Positions 1 through 6,440 of a stretch of 13,292 nt of DNA are shown here, in pieces. This DNA comes from an uncultured Desulfovibrio sp. (GTDB lineage Bacteria > Desulfobacterota > Desulfovibrionia > Desulfovibrionales > Desulfovibrionaceae): the NCBI GenBank assembly GCA_900547595.1, contig URHE01000050.1, positions 1-13,292 of the forward strand, written 5' to 3'. The notes under the pieces were generated by a model. It saw nothing but the letters and a program-made list of their open reading frames with translations. It had not been told where the DNA came from and made no database searches. A program made the position numbers and the translations under genes. Each line of letters begins with the position of its first letter. The stretch's first letter is position 1.

Positions 1-507
1 GCGGCGCGCACGGCCCTGCGCATGGGCGCGGAAAGCGTGCATGTGGTCTATCGCCGCACAAGGGCTGAAATGCCTGCCCGTCTGGAAGAACTGGAACACG
101 CGGAAGAAGAAGGCGTGCAGTTTGCCATGCTTTCCGCCCCGTTGCGCTTCAACGGCGATGCGGAAATGCGCCTTCAATCCGTGACGCTGCAACGCATGGA
201 ACTGGGTGAGCCCGATGCTTCTGGCCGCCGCAGGCCTATGCCTGTGGAAGGCTCGGAATACGATCTGCCTACCGACCTCGCCATTGTGGCTCTGGGCACC
301 CGTTCCAACCCCATCCTTCTTGAAGCGACCCCTGAGCTCAAGCTGAACAAGTGGGGTTACATTGAGGCCGATGAGGCCACTGGCGAAACCTCCATTCCCA
401 ACGTCTTTGCGGGCGGCGACATCGTCACCGGCGCAGCCACGGTCATTCTGGCCATGGGCGCAGGGCGCAAGGCCGGTCAGGAAATAGTCAAAAGAATCTT
501 GGGCTGA
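1..507 (+). CDS. gltA: NADPH-dependent glutamate synthase small subunit / NfnB-like flavoprotein (3' fragment)
   Basis: This is the C-terminal 168 residues of a pyridine nucleotide-disulphide oxidoreductase of the glutamate synthase beta-chain family; the 5' part lies outside the window. The frame is open from base 1. Visible family features are the NADPH-domain segment ARTALRMGAESVHVVYRRT (residues 2-20), the RAEMPAR.EE..HA.EEGV stretch that follows it, ATP/NAD-domain closure at IVALGTRSN (95-103), and the FAD-binding C-terminal motif VFAGGDIVTGAATVILAMG with the conserved G-D pair at 139-140. The family transfers electrons from NADPH to a partner (glutamate synthase large subunit, or ferredoxin/NAD in Nfn complexes). 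The fragment cannot tell GltA from the NfnB/SudA large subunit, because the N-terminal iron-sulfur region and any upstream partner gene are missing. Transcription ends at the terminator just downstream. Confidence 0.85.
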   Translation, partial: AARTALRMGAESVHVVYRRTRAEMPARLEELEHAEEEGVQFAMLSAPLRFNGDAEMRLQSVTLQRMELGEPDASGRRRPMPVEGSEYDLPTDLAIVALGTRSNPILLEATPELKLNKWGYIEADEATGETSIPNVFAGGDIVTGAATVILAMGAGRKAGQEIVKRILG

Positions 508-530
508 TAGCAGCCCGGCATCTGATAAAA

Positions 531-560
531 GGGGGCCTCCGCTGGAGGCTCCCTTTTTTT
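531..560 (+). terminator. Rho-independent terminator after the gltA-type gene
   Basis: A 10-bp stem (531-540 with 544-553, containing one G-U pair) closed by the loop GCT is followed directly by seven T residues (554-560). It begins 23 bases after the stop codon and isolates the glutamate synthase gene from the phosphatase that follows. Confidence 0.93.
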
Positions 561-564
561 CATG

Positions 565-740
565 GCCCGTTCGCAGTAAACAGACAACAGTCCCGAGGGC
601 CTAAAGGCCTCGGCTTGCCAGACGGGCTGTTCGCGGTCATACTCAAGACAGAGTTCATACGAGCATCAGACCTGCCGCCCCCTGCGCCGCCACGGCAGGC
701 CCTTTTATATCGACAACATCCCCTTTCAGGGGCCGGGATG
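565..740 (+). other. Structured intergenic region upstream of the phosphatase gene
   Basis: The 285-base gap between the first two genes holds several inverted repeats beyond the terminator. GCCCGT (565-570) can pair with ACGGGC (622-627), enclosing a hairpin at 593-613 with loop TAAA and one bulged G. CCTGCCG (671-677) pairs with CGGCAGG (693-699) and is followed by CCCTTTT. A further hairpin joins CATCCC (717-722) and GGGATG (735-740). No clear -35/-10 pair, tRNA or recognised riboswitch is seen. The region could be a 5' leader or a small RNA, but nothing here proves transcription. Confidence 0.35.
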
Positions 741-792
741 TCATTCTCCGGCGGGCCAAGGGCGCGGCCCCGGCATATTCAGGAAGACCAGC

Positions 793-1620
793 ATGATTCT
801 CGCAGACCTGCACACGCACACCAAGTATTCGCACGGCGGCAACACTCCGGCAGAAATGTACGCTGCCGCTCAGGCCAAGGGGCTTGAATACATGGGCTTT
901 ACCGAGCATTCACCCCGGCCCGTGGGCTTTGACTACACCCACGAATACCGCGAGCAACTGACCCGCCACCTGCCGGACTACGAGCGCGAGGTCTGCGCCC
1001 TCAAGGCCGCCAATCCCGATGGCCCTTGCCGCGTCTTGTTCGGCATGGAAATGGACTGGCTCGAAGGACAGGAGGACTACACCCGTGCCTCCTGCGCCGC
1101 CTTTGATTTTGATTATCTGCTGGGGAGCGTGCACTTTATCGGGCACTGGGGATTTGATGATGGCGCGGAGCCGTGGAAAGCCTTTTCGCAGGAAGAATGC
1201 GACAAGCAGTATCAGGCCTATTTTGAAGCATGGGAACGCATGATCCTTTCCGGCCTGTTCAACATTGCCGCACACCCTGACCTCATCAAGATTTTTTCTG
1301 TGGAGCAGTTCCACATCTGGCTGGCAAAGCCGGAAAGCATGGCGCTGGTACAGCGCGGCCTTGCGGCCCTGCAACGCATGGGCATGAGCATGGAGATATC
1401 CTCCGCCGGCCTGCGCAAGGCCTGCCGGGAGATTTACCCCGCACCGCCTATAATGCTCATGGCCGCGCAAATGGGCCTGCCCGTCAGCTTTGCCTCCGAT
1501 GCGCACGGCACTGATGACGTGGGCTACGGCTTTGCCCGGCTGGCCTCCTACGCGCGCGCCTTTGGCTTTGCCGAATACACCATCTTTAACCGGGGCCAGC
1601 GTATCCTGCTGCCACTGTAA
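793..1620 (+). CDS. PHP-family histidinol-phosphatase (HisJ/HisK type)
   Basis: This 275-residue PHP-superfamily metal-dependent phosphoesterase probably dephosphorylates L-histidinol phosphate in the cytoplasm, the penultimate-stage step of histidine synthesis. The PHP metal-binding set is complete: D5-L-H7-T-H9 at the N terminus, E38-H39 in GFTEHS, E86 in GMEMDW, H114 in GSVHF, H161 in AAHPDL and D236-A-H238 in SFASDAHG. The length and the GSVHF and AAHPDL segments match the HisJ/HisK phosphatases and not DNA polymerase PHP domains. The ATG at 793 is preceded by an AGGAAG-like ribosome site. No other true his gene is nearby, so the substrate rests on family resemblance; an activity on another small phosphate ester is possible. 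The ABC ATPase starts 33 bases after its stop, so the two may be co-transcribed. Confidence 0.85.
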   Translation: MILADLHTHTKYSHGGNTPAEMYAAAQAKGLEYMGFTEHSPRPVGFDYTHEYREQLTRHLPDYEREVCALKAANPDGPCRVLFGMEMDWLEGQEDYTRASCAAFDFDYLLGSVHFIGHWGFDDGAEPWKAFSQEECDKQYQAYFEAWERMILSGLFNIAAHPDLIKIFSVEQFHIWLAKPESMALVQRGLAALQRMGMSMEISSAGLRKACREIYPAPPIMLMAAQMGLPVSFASDAHGTDDVGYGFARLASYARAFGFAEYTIFNRGQRILLPL

Positions 1621-1653
1621 AACGGCGTATGCCTTTGACACCACGGATCATGT

Positions 1654-2370
1654 ATGTCCGAAATTATTGTATCCATTGATGACGTAAGTCTTTTCTTGCC
1701 CGGCGATGCCAGCCAGAAGCATGTGCTGCACAACATCAACTGGCAGGTGCGGCGCGGCGCGCACTGCGCGCTCATTGGCCCCAACGGCTCGGGCAAGTCC
1801 ACCCTGCTCCGGCTGCTGGCCGGGGACGAGTTCGCGGCCGCCGGCGGCAGGCTGACGCGCTTTCTGCCGTCGCTCGGGCGCGAGGCGGCCACGCTTGAGG
1901 AGACGCGGCGGGGCGTGCGGCTCGTCTCGGACCTTTCCCAGGCGCTCTACGGCTATGCCCTCAACGGCCTGGAGCTGCTCTGCTCCGGGCTGGACAACAG
2001 CATCGGCATCTACCGGGAGTTCAGCGCGGAGGAGCGCGCAACGGCCATGGCGTTGCTGGAAAGCTTTTTCCCGGAGGGCCGGGGCGCCCGCCTGGCGGCG
2101 ACTTCCATCCGGCGCATGTCCACGGGCGAGCTCAGGCGGCTTTTTCTCGCGCGCGCCCTCATGGGGCGCCCGGATGTCCTCCTGCTGGACGAACCCTGCT
2201 CCGGTCTGGACGCGGAGAGCCGGGCGCGCTATCTTGAAGCGCTGGAGCGCCTGGCCGCGTCCGGCGCAGGACCCGCCCTTGTCTTTGTTTCCCATGAAGC
2301 GGGGGACGCCCCGGCCTGCTGCGCCCGCGAGGCGCGTCTGGAGGATGGCCGTCTCACCATCGCGGTCTGA
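1654..2370 (+). CDS. Stand-alone ABC ATPase, ModF/YlmA-like
   Basis: A 238-residue single ABC nucleotide-binding domain with no membrane segment and no adjacent permease or binding-protein gene. Walker A is GPNGSGKST (42-50), the Q-loop is near Q96 (VSDLSQ), the signature is degenerate (MSTGE at 155-159 instead of LSGGQ), Walker B is DVLLLDE (174-180), the D-loop is SGLD (183-186) and the switch histidine is H214 in VSHE. The segment SGLDNSIGIY (111-120) recalls the SG..SIGLY motif that I associate with ModF/YlmA-type soluble ATPases. Function is unknown; the family is often annotated as molybdenum-transport related without proof. It lies 33 bases after the phosphatase and 71 bases before hydG. 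The ribosome site before ATG 1654 is weak. Its coding sequence is markedly more GC-rich than the upstream gene (line 1741-1800 is 75% GC; line 1261-1320 is 48%). Confidence 0.8.
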   Translation: MSEIIVSIDDVSLFLPGDASQKHVLHNINWQVRRGAHCALIGPNGSGKSTLLRLLAGDEFAAAGGRLTRFLPSLGREAATLEETRRGVRLVSDLSQALYGYALNGLELLCSGLDNSIGIYREFSAEERATAMALLESFFPEGRGARLAATSIRRMSTGELRRLFLARALMGRPDVLLLDEPCSGLDAESRARYLEALERLAASGAGPALVFVSHEAGDAPACCAREARLEDGRLTIAV

Positions 2371-2441
2371 AGCGCCGCTTCCCGCCGCACGCATCGTTTC
2401 AACGCCCGCGCGCCCATCGCGGCGCGCTTCAGGGTATCGCC

Positions 2442-3860
2442 ATGTATGACCCGCAGTCCCGCCACGCGGCGGAATTCATTGACCAGGAAGAGGCGGCCGC
2501 CGCCGTGGCCGAAGCCGACCGCATGGCCCGCGACCCGGCGGCCGTGCGCGACATTCTCGCCAGGGCGGCGGAGCGCAAGGGGCTGGATCACCGCGAGGCG
2601 TCCGTCCTGCTTGCCGCGGATGACCCGGAAACCACGGCGGCCATGTTCGAGCTGGCCGCGCAGGTCAAGCGGGATTTCTACGGCAACCGCATCGTGCTGT
2701 TCGCGCCGCTCTATCTTTCCAACTACTGCATCAACAGCTGCACCTACTGCCCCTACCACCGCGCCAACACGCACATGCCGCGCAAGAAGCTGAGCCAGGA
2801 GGAGATCGTCCGCGAGGTGACGGCCCTTCAGGACATGGGGCACAAGCGGCTGGCCGTGGAGGCCGGGGAACACCCGAAGGAAAACCCGCTGGACTACATC
2901 ATCGAGTCCATCCGCACCATCTACGGCATCCACCACCGCAACGGGGCCATCCGCCGCGTCAACGTCAATATCGCCGCCACCACGGTGGAGGACTACCGCC
3001 GCCTGCGCGACGCGGAGATCGGCACCTATATCCTGTTTCAGGAAACCTATGACCGCGCGGCTTATGAAACGCTGCATCCCGCCGGTCCCAAGCATGACTA
3101 CGCCTGGCATACGGAGGCCATGGACCGGGCCATGGACGGCGGCATCGACGATGTGGGGCTGGGCGTGCTGTTCGGGCTGGGCGCGTGGCGCCGGGAGTTC
3201 GCCGCCCTGCTCATGCACGCCGAGCATCTGGAAGCTGTTCACGGCGTGGGGCCGCACACCATCAGCGTGCCGCGCGTGCGCCGCGCGGACGGCATCGACC
3301 CGGCGGATTTCGCCCACGGCATCGACGACGCCACCTTTGCCCGCATCTGCGCCTGCATCCGCCTGGCCGTGCCCTACACGGGCATGATCGTCTCCACCCG
3401 TGAAAGCCGCGCCGTGCGCGAACAGGTGCTGGGCCTGGGCGTCTCGCAGATCAGCGGCGCCTCGCGGACCAGCGTGGGCGGCTATGCCGAGCCGGAAGCC
3501 GAGGAGGAGAACTCGCGCCAGTTCGACGTGAGCGATGACCGCAGCCTGGACGAGGTGGTGCACTGGCTCATGGGCCTGGGCTGCATCCCCAGTTTCTGCA
3601 CCGCCTGCTACCGCGAGGGCCGCACCGGCGACCGGTTCATGAGCCTGTGCAAGAGCGGGCAGATCCAGAACTGCTGCCATCCCAACGCGCTGCTCACGCT
3701 CAAGGAGTATCTGGAGGATTACGCGAGCCCGGCCACGCGGGAACGCGGCGAGGCGCTTATCCGCAAGGAGCTGGAAAACGTGAAAAGCCCGCATGTGCGC
3801 GCCATCGCGGAACGCCACCTGGCGGCCATCGCCGAAGGCCGGCGCGACTTTCGGTTTTAG
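2442..3860 (+). CDS. hydG: [FeFe]-hydrogenase H-cluster radical SAM maturase HydG
   Basis: This 472-residue radical SAM enzyme cleaves tyrosine to give the CO and CN ligands, delivered as an iron-cysteine synthon, for the [FeFe]-hydrogenase H-cluster. The SAM cluster motif CX3CX2C is C96, C100, C103 (in NYCINSCTYCPYH). The HydG-specific C-terminal cluster motif CX2CX22C is C386, C389, C412 and is intact; this extension and the overall length separate it from the thiamine enzyme ThiH in general build. The GVGPHTISVPRVRRA segment (268-282) contains a candidate histidine for the extra iron site, H272. Start ATG 2442 follows a weak CAGGG-like ribosome site. HydE, HydF and the hydrogenase subunits are not in the window. 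The gene ends 70 bases from the convergent gntR stop, with a hairpin between them. Confidence 0.95.
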   Translation: MYDPQSRHAAEFIDQEEAAAAVAEADRMARDPAAVRDILARAAERKGLDHREASVLLAADDPETTAAMFELAAQVKRDFYGNRIVLFAPLYLSNYCINSCTYCPYHRANTHMPRKKLSQEEIVREVTALQDMGHKRLAVEAGEHPKENPLDYIIESIRTIYGIHHRNGAIRRVNVNIAATTVEDYRRLRDAEIGTYILFQETYDRAAYETLHPAGPKHDYAWHTEAMDRAMDGGIDDVGLGVLFGLGAWRREFAALLMHAEHLEAVHGVGPHTISVPRVRRADGIDPADFAHGIDDATFARICACIRLAVPYTGMIVSTRESRAVREQVLGLGVSQISGASRTSVGGYAEPEAEEENSRQFDVSDDRSLDEVVHWLMGLGCIPSFCTACYREGRTGDRFMSLCKSGQIQNCCHPNALLTLKEYLEDYASPATRERGEALIRKELENVKSPHVRAIAERHLAAIAEGRRDFRF

Positions 3861-3866
3861 CGCGCA

Positions 3867-3943
3867 AACGCTCCGGTGAAGCGATGGCAGCGAAGTGATT
3901 GAAAATGGATATTTTCAATCGCAAAATACTCTAGAGCGATTTC
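3867..3943. repeat. Short repeat copy A (AACGCTCCGG ... CTAGAGCGATTTC)
   Basis: AACGCTCCGG (3867-3876) and CTAGAGCGATTTC (3931-3943) bracket the hydG-gntR gap. Near-identical words recur in the opposite order at 9626-9664 (CTAGAGCGTTTTC and AACGCTCCGG). The CGCTC and GAGCG cores can pair as arms of an inverted repeat. The CTAG of this copy supplies the stop codon of gntR on the minus strand. It looks like a dispersed intergenic repeat family; two copies are too few to define it. Confidence 0.4.
3897..3920. terminator. Hairpin between convergent hydG and gntR
   Basis: GATTGAAAAT (3897-3906) and ATTTTCAATC (3911-3920) form a perfect 10-bp stem with loop GGAT, between two genes that converge. 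The position suggests a bidirectional terminator. Neither strand has a clean T-run directly after the stem, so efficiency is uncertain. Confidence 0.55.
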
Positions 3944-4608
3944 AGGCCCCAGTCTGCCGTTCCCATCCGCTCCATTTCCTGCTGGATCAGTTGCAGGCCG
4001 ATGAGGATATTGATTTTCAGGCGCTCGCGAAGCTGTTGTTCATTTTTTTCGCGGAACGCCTGGAGTATTTCCCTGTGTTGTCCAATCAGCAGTTGCTGAT
4101 CACGTTTGCAATAGTAGCGATTGTTCAGAAAAATTTCCACATGATCAACGAGACTGTTTGCCGTGTTTAATAGATGCGGCATATTCGCCATTTTATACAT
4201 GGTATAGTGGAATTCTCTGTCAGGCTGAAAGAAAAAACTGTTCTCAAAGGTCGCAACATCCATTTTTCCCAGAATGCTCTCCAGCGTCCGGCAGTCTTTT
4301 TCTGTGGAGTTGTGCATGGCTTCAGTGGCAAGTGTGCACTCCAGCTGGACACGCAGATCGTAGATATGCCGGATTTCCCGATATGTCGGCAACGGCGCGA
4401 CCACAGCGCCCTTGTACGGCAGGTTGCGGATAAGCCCCGAACGGTCGAGCCGCATGAGCGCTTCGCGTATGGGGCCGCGCCCCACGTCCAGTTTCTCTTC
4501 CAGGTCCGCCAGGACCAGCCGCGAACCGGGGAGAAGCTTCCCCCGCAGGATAAGTTCGCGGATGCGATTATATGCCTGGACTGATTTTACAGGAGAAGTT
4601 GCGGCCAT
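3931..4608 (-). CDS. GntR-family (FadR/FCD) transcriptional regulator
   Basis: A 225-residue regulator with an N-terminal winged helix-turn-helix (about 5-72; core IREALMRLDRSGLI after DVGRGP) and an all-helical FCD effector domain (about 78-215; IYDLRVQLE, D130-REF-H134, GQH178REIL). FCD proteins usually bind a small carboxylate through a metal held by one Asp and three His. D130, H134 and H178 are present, but N200 stands 22 residues after H178, where the last His is expected. The ATG at 4608 is chosen over the in-frame GTG at 4617 because AGGTGAGGA lies just upstream of it. It is divergent from dctP and shares a 197-base control region holding a palindromic operator, so it probably regulates the TRAP and dehydrogenase genes and perhaps itself. 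The coding sequence is poorer in GC than hydG. Its TAG stop lies in a CTAG at the repeat edge. Confidence 0.9.
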   Translation of the reverse strand: MAATSPVKSVQAYNRIRELILRGKLLPGSRLVLADLEEKLDVGRGPIREALMRLDRSGLIRNLPYKGAVVAPLPTYREIRHIYDLRVQLECTLATEAMHNSTEKDCRTLESILGKMDVATFENSFFFQPDREFHYTMYKMANMPHLLNTANSLVDHVEIFLNNRYYCKRDQQLLIGQHREILQAFREKNEQQLRERLKINILIGLQLIQQEMERMGTADWGLKSL

Positions 4609-4674
4609 GGTCCTCACCTGCCGGTGTCGTTCGCGGCTGCCGGCTGTTTTTTTGGGGATTGCGCGGTTTGGCCG

Positions 4675-4705
4675 TAGCTATGCCTCAATGCGGGGAGGGT
4701 GTCAA
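4675..4705 (-). promoter_or_regulatory. Candidate gntR promoter
   Basis: On the minus strand TTGACA (4705-4700) is followed 19 bases later by TAGCTA (4680-4675). The wider string CATAGC resembles CATAGC at the -10 of the dehydrogenase promoter. The spacer is long and the -10 is poor, so this is tentative. The dctP operator lies 15 bp upstream of this -35. Confidence 0.45.
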
Positions 4706-4720
4706 TTTTTCGTGCATAAT

Positions 4721-4744
4721 ATTTTATGATATATTTCATAAAAT
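4721..4744. promoter_or_regulatory. Palindromic operator in the gntR-dctP control region
   Basis: ATTTTATGA (4721-4729) and TCATAAAAT (4736-4744) are perfect 9-bp inverted arms separated by TATATT. The right arm ends 3 bp before the dctP -35 box. The same sequence, spacing and position recur before the HisD-like gene (7764-7787). It is the best candidate binding site for the divergent GntR regulator. The centre would sit near -51 of dctP, which allows either activation or repression. Confidence 0.7.
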
Positions 4745-4747
4745 CTG

Positions 4748-4777
4748 TTGACAGCAATATTTGTCCCGGACTAGGTT
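4748..4777 (+). promoter_or_regulatory. dctP promoter
   Basis: A perfect -35 TTGACA (4748-4753) is followed after 18 bp by a weak -10, TAGGTT (4772-4777). It lies directly downstream of the palindromic operator and 29 bases before the dctP start. The weak -10 beside a good -35 is compatible with regulator-dependent expression. Confidence 0.6.
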
Positions 4778-4805
4778 GAAACAAAATTCGGGACGGAGGT
4801 GTTCC

Positions 4806-5801
4806 ATGCTCAAGAAACTGGGTATCGCGGTACTGGGGCTTCTCTTGGCATGTGCCGGCAACGCGGGGGTGGGCTTCGCGGCGGAACGGATCCTCAAAGT
4901 CGGCGTGGGTGACGCCATTGATTCGGATGCGGGGGTTTTCGCAAAAAAATTCAAGGAGTTTGTGGAAAATAAGACGCATGGCGCCGTGGAGGTCCAGATA
5001 TTCCCCAACTGTTCGCTGGGCGATGAAGGCGAGATGTTCCAGAACGTGCGCCGGGGCACGCTGGACATGGCCTGCATCGGCGTGGGGAACGCGGTGCCGT
5101 TCGTCTCGCCGCTCGGCGTGTACACGCTCCCGTATCTCCTGACCAACGATGACGAAGTGGTCAAGGCGACCACCGGAGACCTTTTCAACTATTTCAACGA
5201 TGTCTCGGTGAAGCGCGGGGGGGTCCGCATCCTGGGCCACTGCTACACCAATTTCCGTCACCTGACGAACTCCGTGAGGCCCGTGACCAAGCTGGAGGAC
5301 GTCAAGGGGCTCAAGATCCGCGTCCCGGCAAGCAAGATCAATGTGGCGACCTATCAGGCATGGGGCGCCAACCCGGTGCCCATGGGCTGGGCGGAAACCT
5401 TCACCGCCCTCCAGCAGGGGGTGGTCGACGGACAGGACAATCCCTATGTGGTCAACTACACGACCAAGCTCCACGAGGTGCAGAAATATCTGACGGAACT
5501 GCACCATCAGTATTCCCTGCAGCCGCTTTTCATCGGGGAAAAGAACTTCAGCAAGATGGATCCTGAACTCCAGGCCATCCTGGTGGACGCGGGCAAGCAG
5601 GCCCAGATGTATATGCTGGAATGGCAGAAAGAAAACAGCCAGAAGGCCCGTGAGGCGATGGAAAAAGCCGGGCTGCAGGTGTCCACGCTGAAGGACGAGG
5701 CGGAATGGGAAAAGCGGGCGCGCGCCGTATGGCCCCAGTTTTATGATTTTGTCGGGGGCAAGGATGTAGTCGACATGGTACTCACTGCCATCAAGAAATA
5801 A
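4806..5801 (+). CDS. dctP: TRAP transporter substrate-binding protein, DctP family
   Basis: This 331-residue periplasmic solute-binding protein captures the substrate and hands it to the DctQM membrane complex. ATG 4806 is chosen because GGAGGT (4795-4800) lies 5 bases upstream and the protein then opens with a signal peptide: MLKK, a hydrophobic stretch at 5-16, and probable cleavage near GFA-AE (about 25-26). Hallmarks of the family are DEGEMFQNVRRGTLDM (73-88), R151 in NFRHLT, LKIRVP with the substrate carboxylate-clamp R172, and GVVDGQDNP (205-213). The clamp Arg favours an organic acid or similar anion. Sequence alone does not fix the ligand; the HisD-like partner suggests a small hydroxylated sulfonate. 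It is first in the transporter operon, and a strong hairpin separates it from dctQ. Confidence 0.93.
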   Translation: MLKKLGIAVLGLLLACAGNAGVGFAAERILKVGVGDAIDSDAGVFAKKFKEFVENKTHGAVEVQIFPNCSLGDEGEMFQNVRRGTLDMACIGVGNAVPFVSPLGVYTLPYLLTNDDEVVKATTGDLFNYFNDVSVKRGGVRILGHCYTNFRHLTNSVRPVTKLEDVKGLKIRVPASKINVATYQAWGANPVPMGWAETFTALQQGVVDGQDNPYVVNYTTKLHEVQKYLTELHHQYSLQPLFIGEKNFSKMDPELQAILVDAGKQAQMYMLEWQKENSQKAREAMEKAGLQVSTLKDEAEWEKRARAVWPQFYDFVGGKDVVDMVLTAIKK

Positions 5802-5809
5802 CCATTCCG

Positions 5810-5834
5810 GGGGAGAGCGCCTCGCGCTCTCCCC
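5810..5834 (+). other. Intercistronic hairpin between dctP and dctQ
   Basis: GGGGAGAGCGC (5810-5820) pairs with GCGCTCTCCCC (5824-5834) around a 3-base loop, giving a perfect 11-bp stem that starts 9 bases after the dctP stop. It is followed by TTTC, not a T-tract. In binding-protein transporter operons such structures often protect or attenuate mRNA so that the binding protein is made in excess of the membrane subunits; that role is inferred here. Confidence 0.6.
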
Positions 5835-5855
5835 TTTCGGGAAGCAGGAGGCAGC

Positions 5856-6440
5856 ATGAACGCGCAGGTGGTACACCGCATCCTGAACAGACTGGAAGGA
5901 TACCTGAGTGAGATGCTTCTCGTTTTTTTCGTCTGCCTCATTTTTGTCCAGACTGTTCTCCGCAGCTGCTTTGACATCGTTCTTCCCTGGACGGAAGAAC
6001 TCTCACGGTTTTCCTTTGTGTGGTTCGTATTTCTCGGCGCGTCCTTCGCGGCGCGCCTGTATGCCCATAACAGAGTGACTATCCAATTCAAGTTGCTTCC
6101 GGAATGGGTTGGAAAGTATTCCCTTCTCATTACAGATATAATATGGGTCATATTTAATTGCATGATGATCAAGATGAGTCTTTCAATTATCGATGAAATG
6201 CACAACTATGTATATTTATCACCATCTATGGAAATTTCGATGGAATATGTTTATTGGATATTTCCCATCGCATTTGGTCTGATGAATATCCGCATCCTTC
6301 AGGTTGATTATATCCGTTTCATCCTCAAACAGGAAATAGAGGACCCCGACAAGATAGATGCGGAAAGTTATGAGGAGATTGCCGCCGATGTGGCGGCCGA
6401 GGAACAGGCCCGGGACGGGAAAGGAGGGGAGCCAAGATGA
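5856..6440 (+). CDS. dctQ: TRAP transporter small membrane subunit, DctQ family
   Basis: A 194-residue integral membrane protein that pairs with DctM to form the TRAP permease. Four hydrophobic segments are visible near residues 17-38, 52-68, 88-110 and 130-152. The family motif WTEELSRFSFVW (45-56) follows the first segment. The C-terminal tail (about 160-194) is acidic and cytoplasmic-looking, rich in E, D and A. AGGAGG (5846-5851) is 4 bases before ATG 5856. Its stop overlaps the dctM start (ATGA, 6437-6440), so the two are translationally coupled. The middle of the gene is strikingly AT-rich: line 6181-6240 is about 28% GC, against about 72% for line 6841-6900 in dctM. Confidence 0.93.
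   Translation: MNAQVVHRILNRLEGYLSEMLLVFFVCLIFVQTVLRSCFDIVLPWTEELSRFSFVWFVFLGASFAARLYAHNRVTIQFKLLPEWVGKYSLLITDIIWVIFNCMMIKMSLSIIDEMHNYVYLSPSMEISMEYVYWIFPIAFGLMNIRILQVDYIRFILKQEIEDPDKIDAESYEEIAADVAAEEQARDGKGGEPR

Noticed and set aside
2229..3818. A 529-codon open frame on the minus strand across hydG
   Set aside because: It lies antisense to an unmistakable HydG with intact cluster motifs; its product is low-complexity (Ala, Val, His, Gly rich), as expected from the complement of GC-rich coding DNA.
4806..4901. DctP as a lipoprotein, because of LLAC near residue 16
   Set aside because: A lipobox reading is possible, but the following AGNAGVGFAAE fits normal signal peptidase I cleavage, and Gram-negative TRAP binding proteins are normally soluble.
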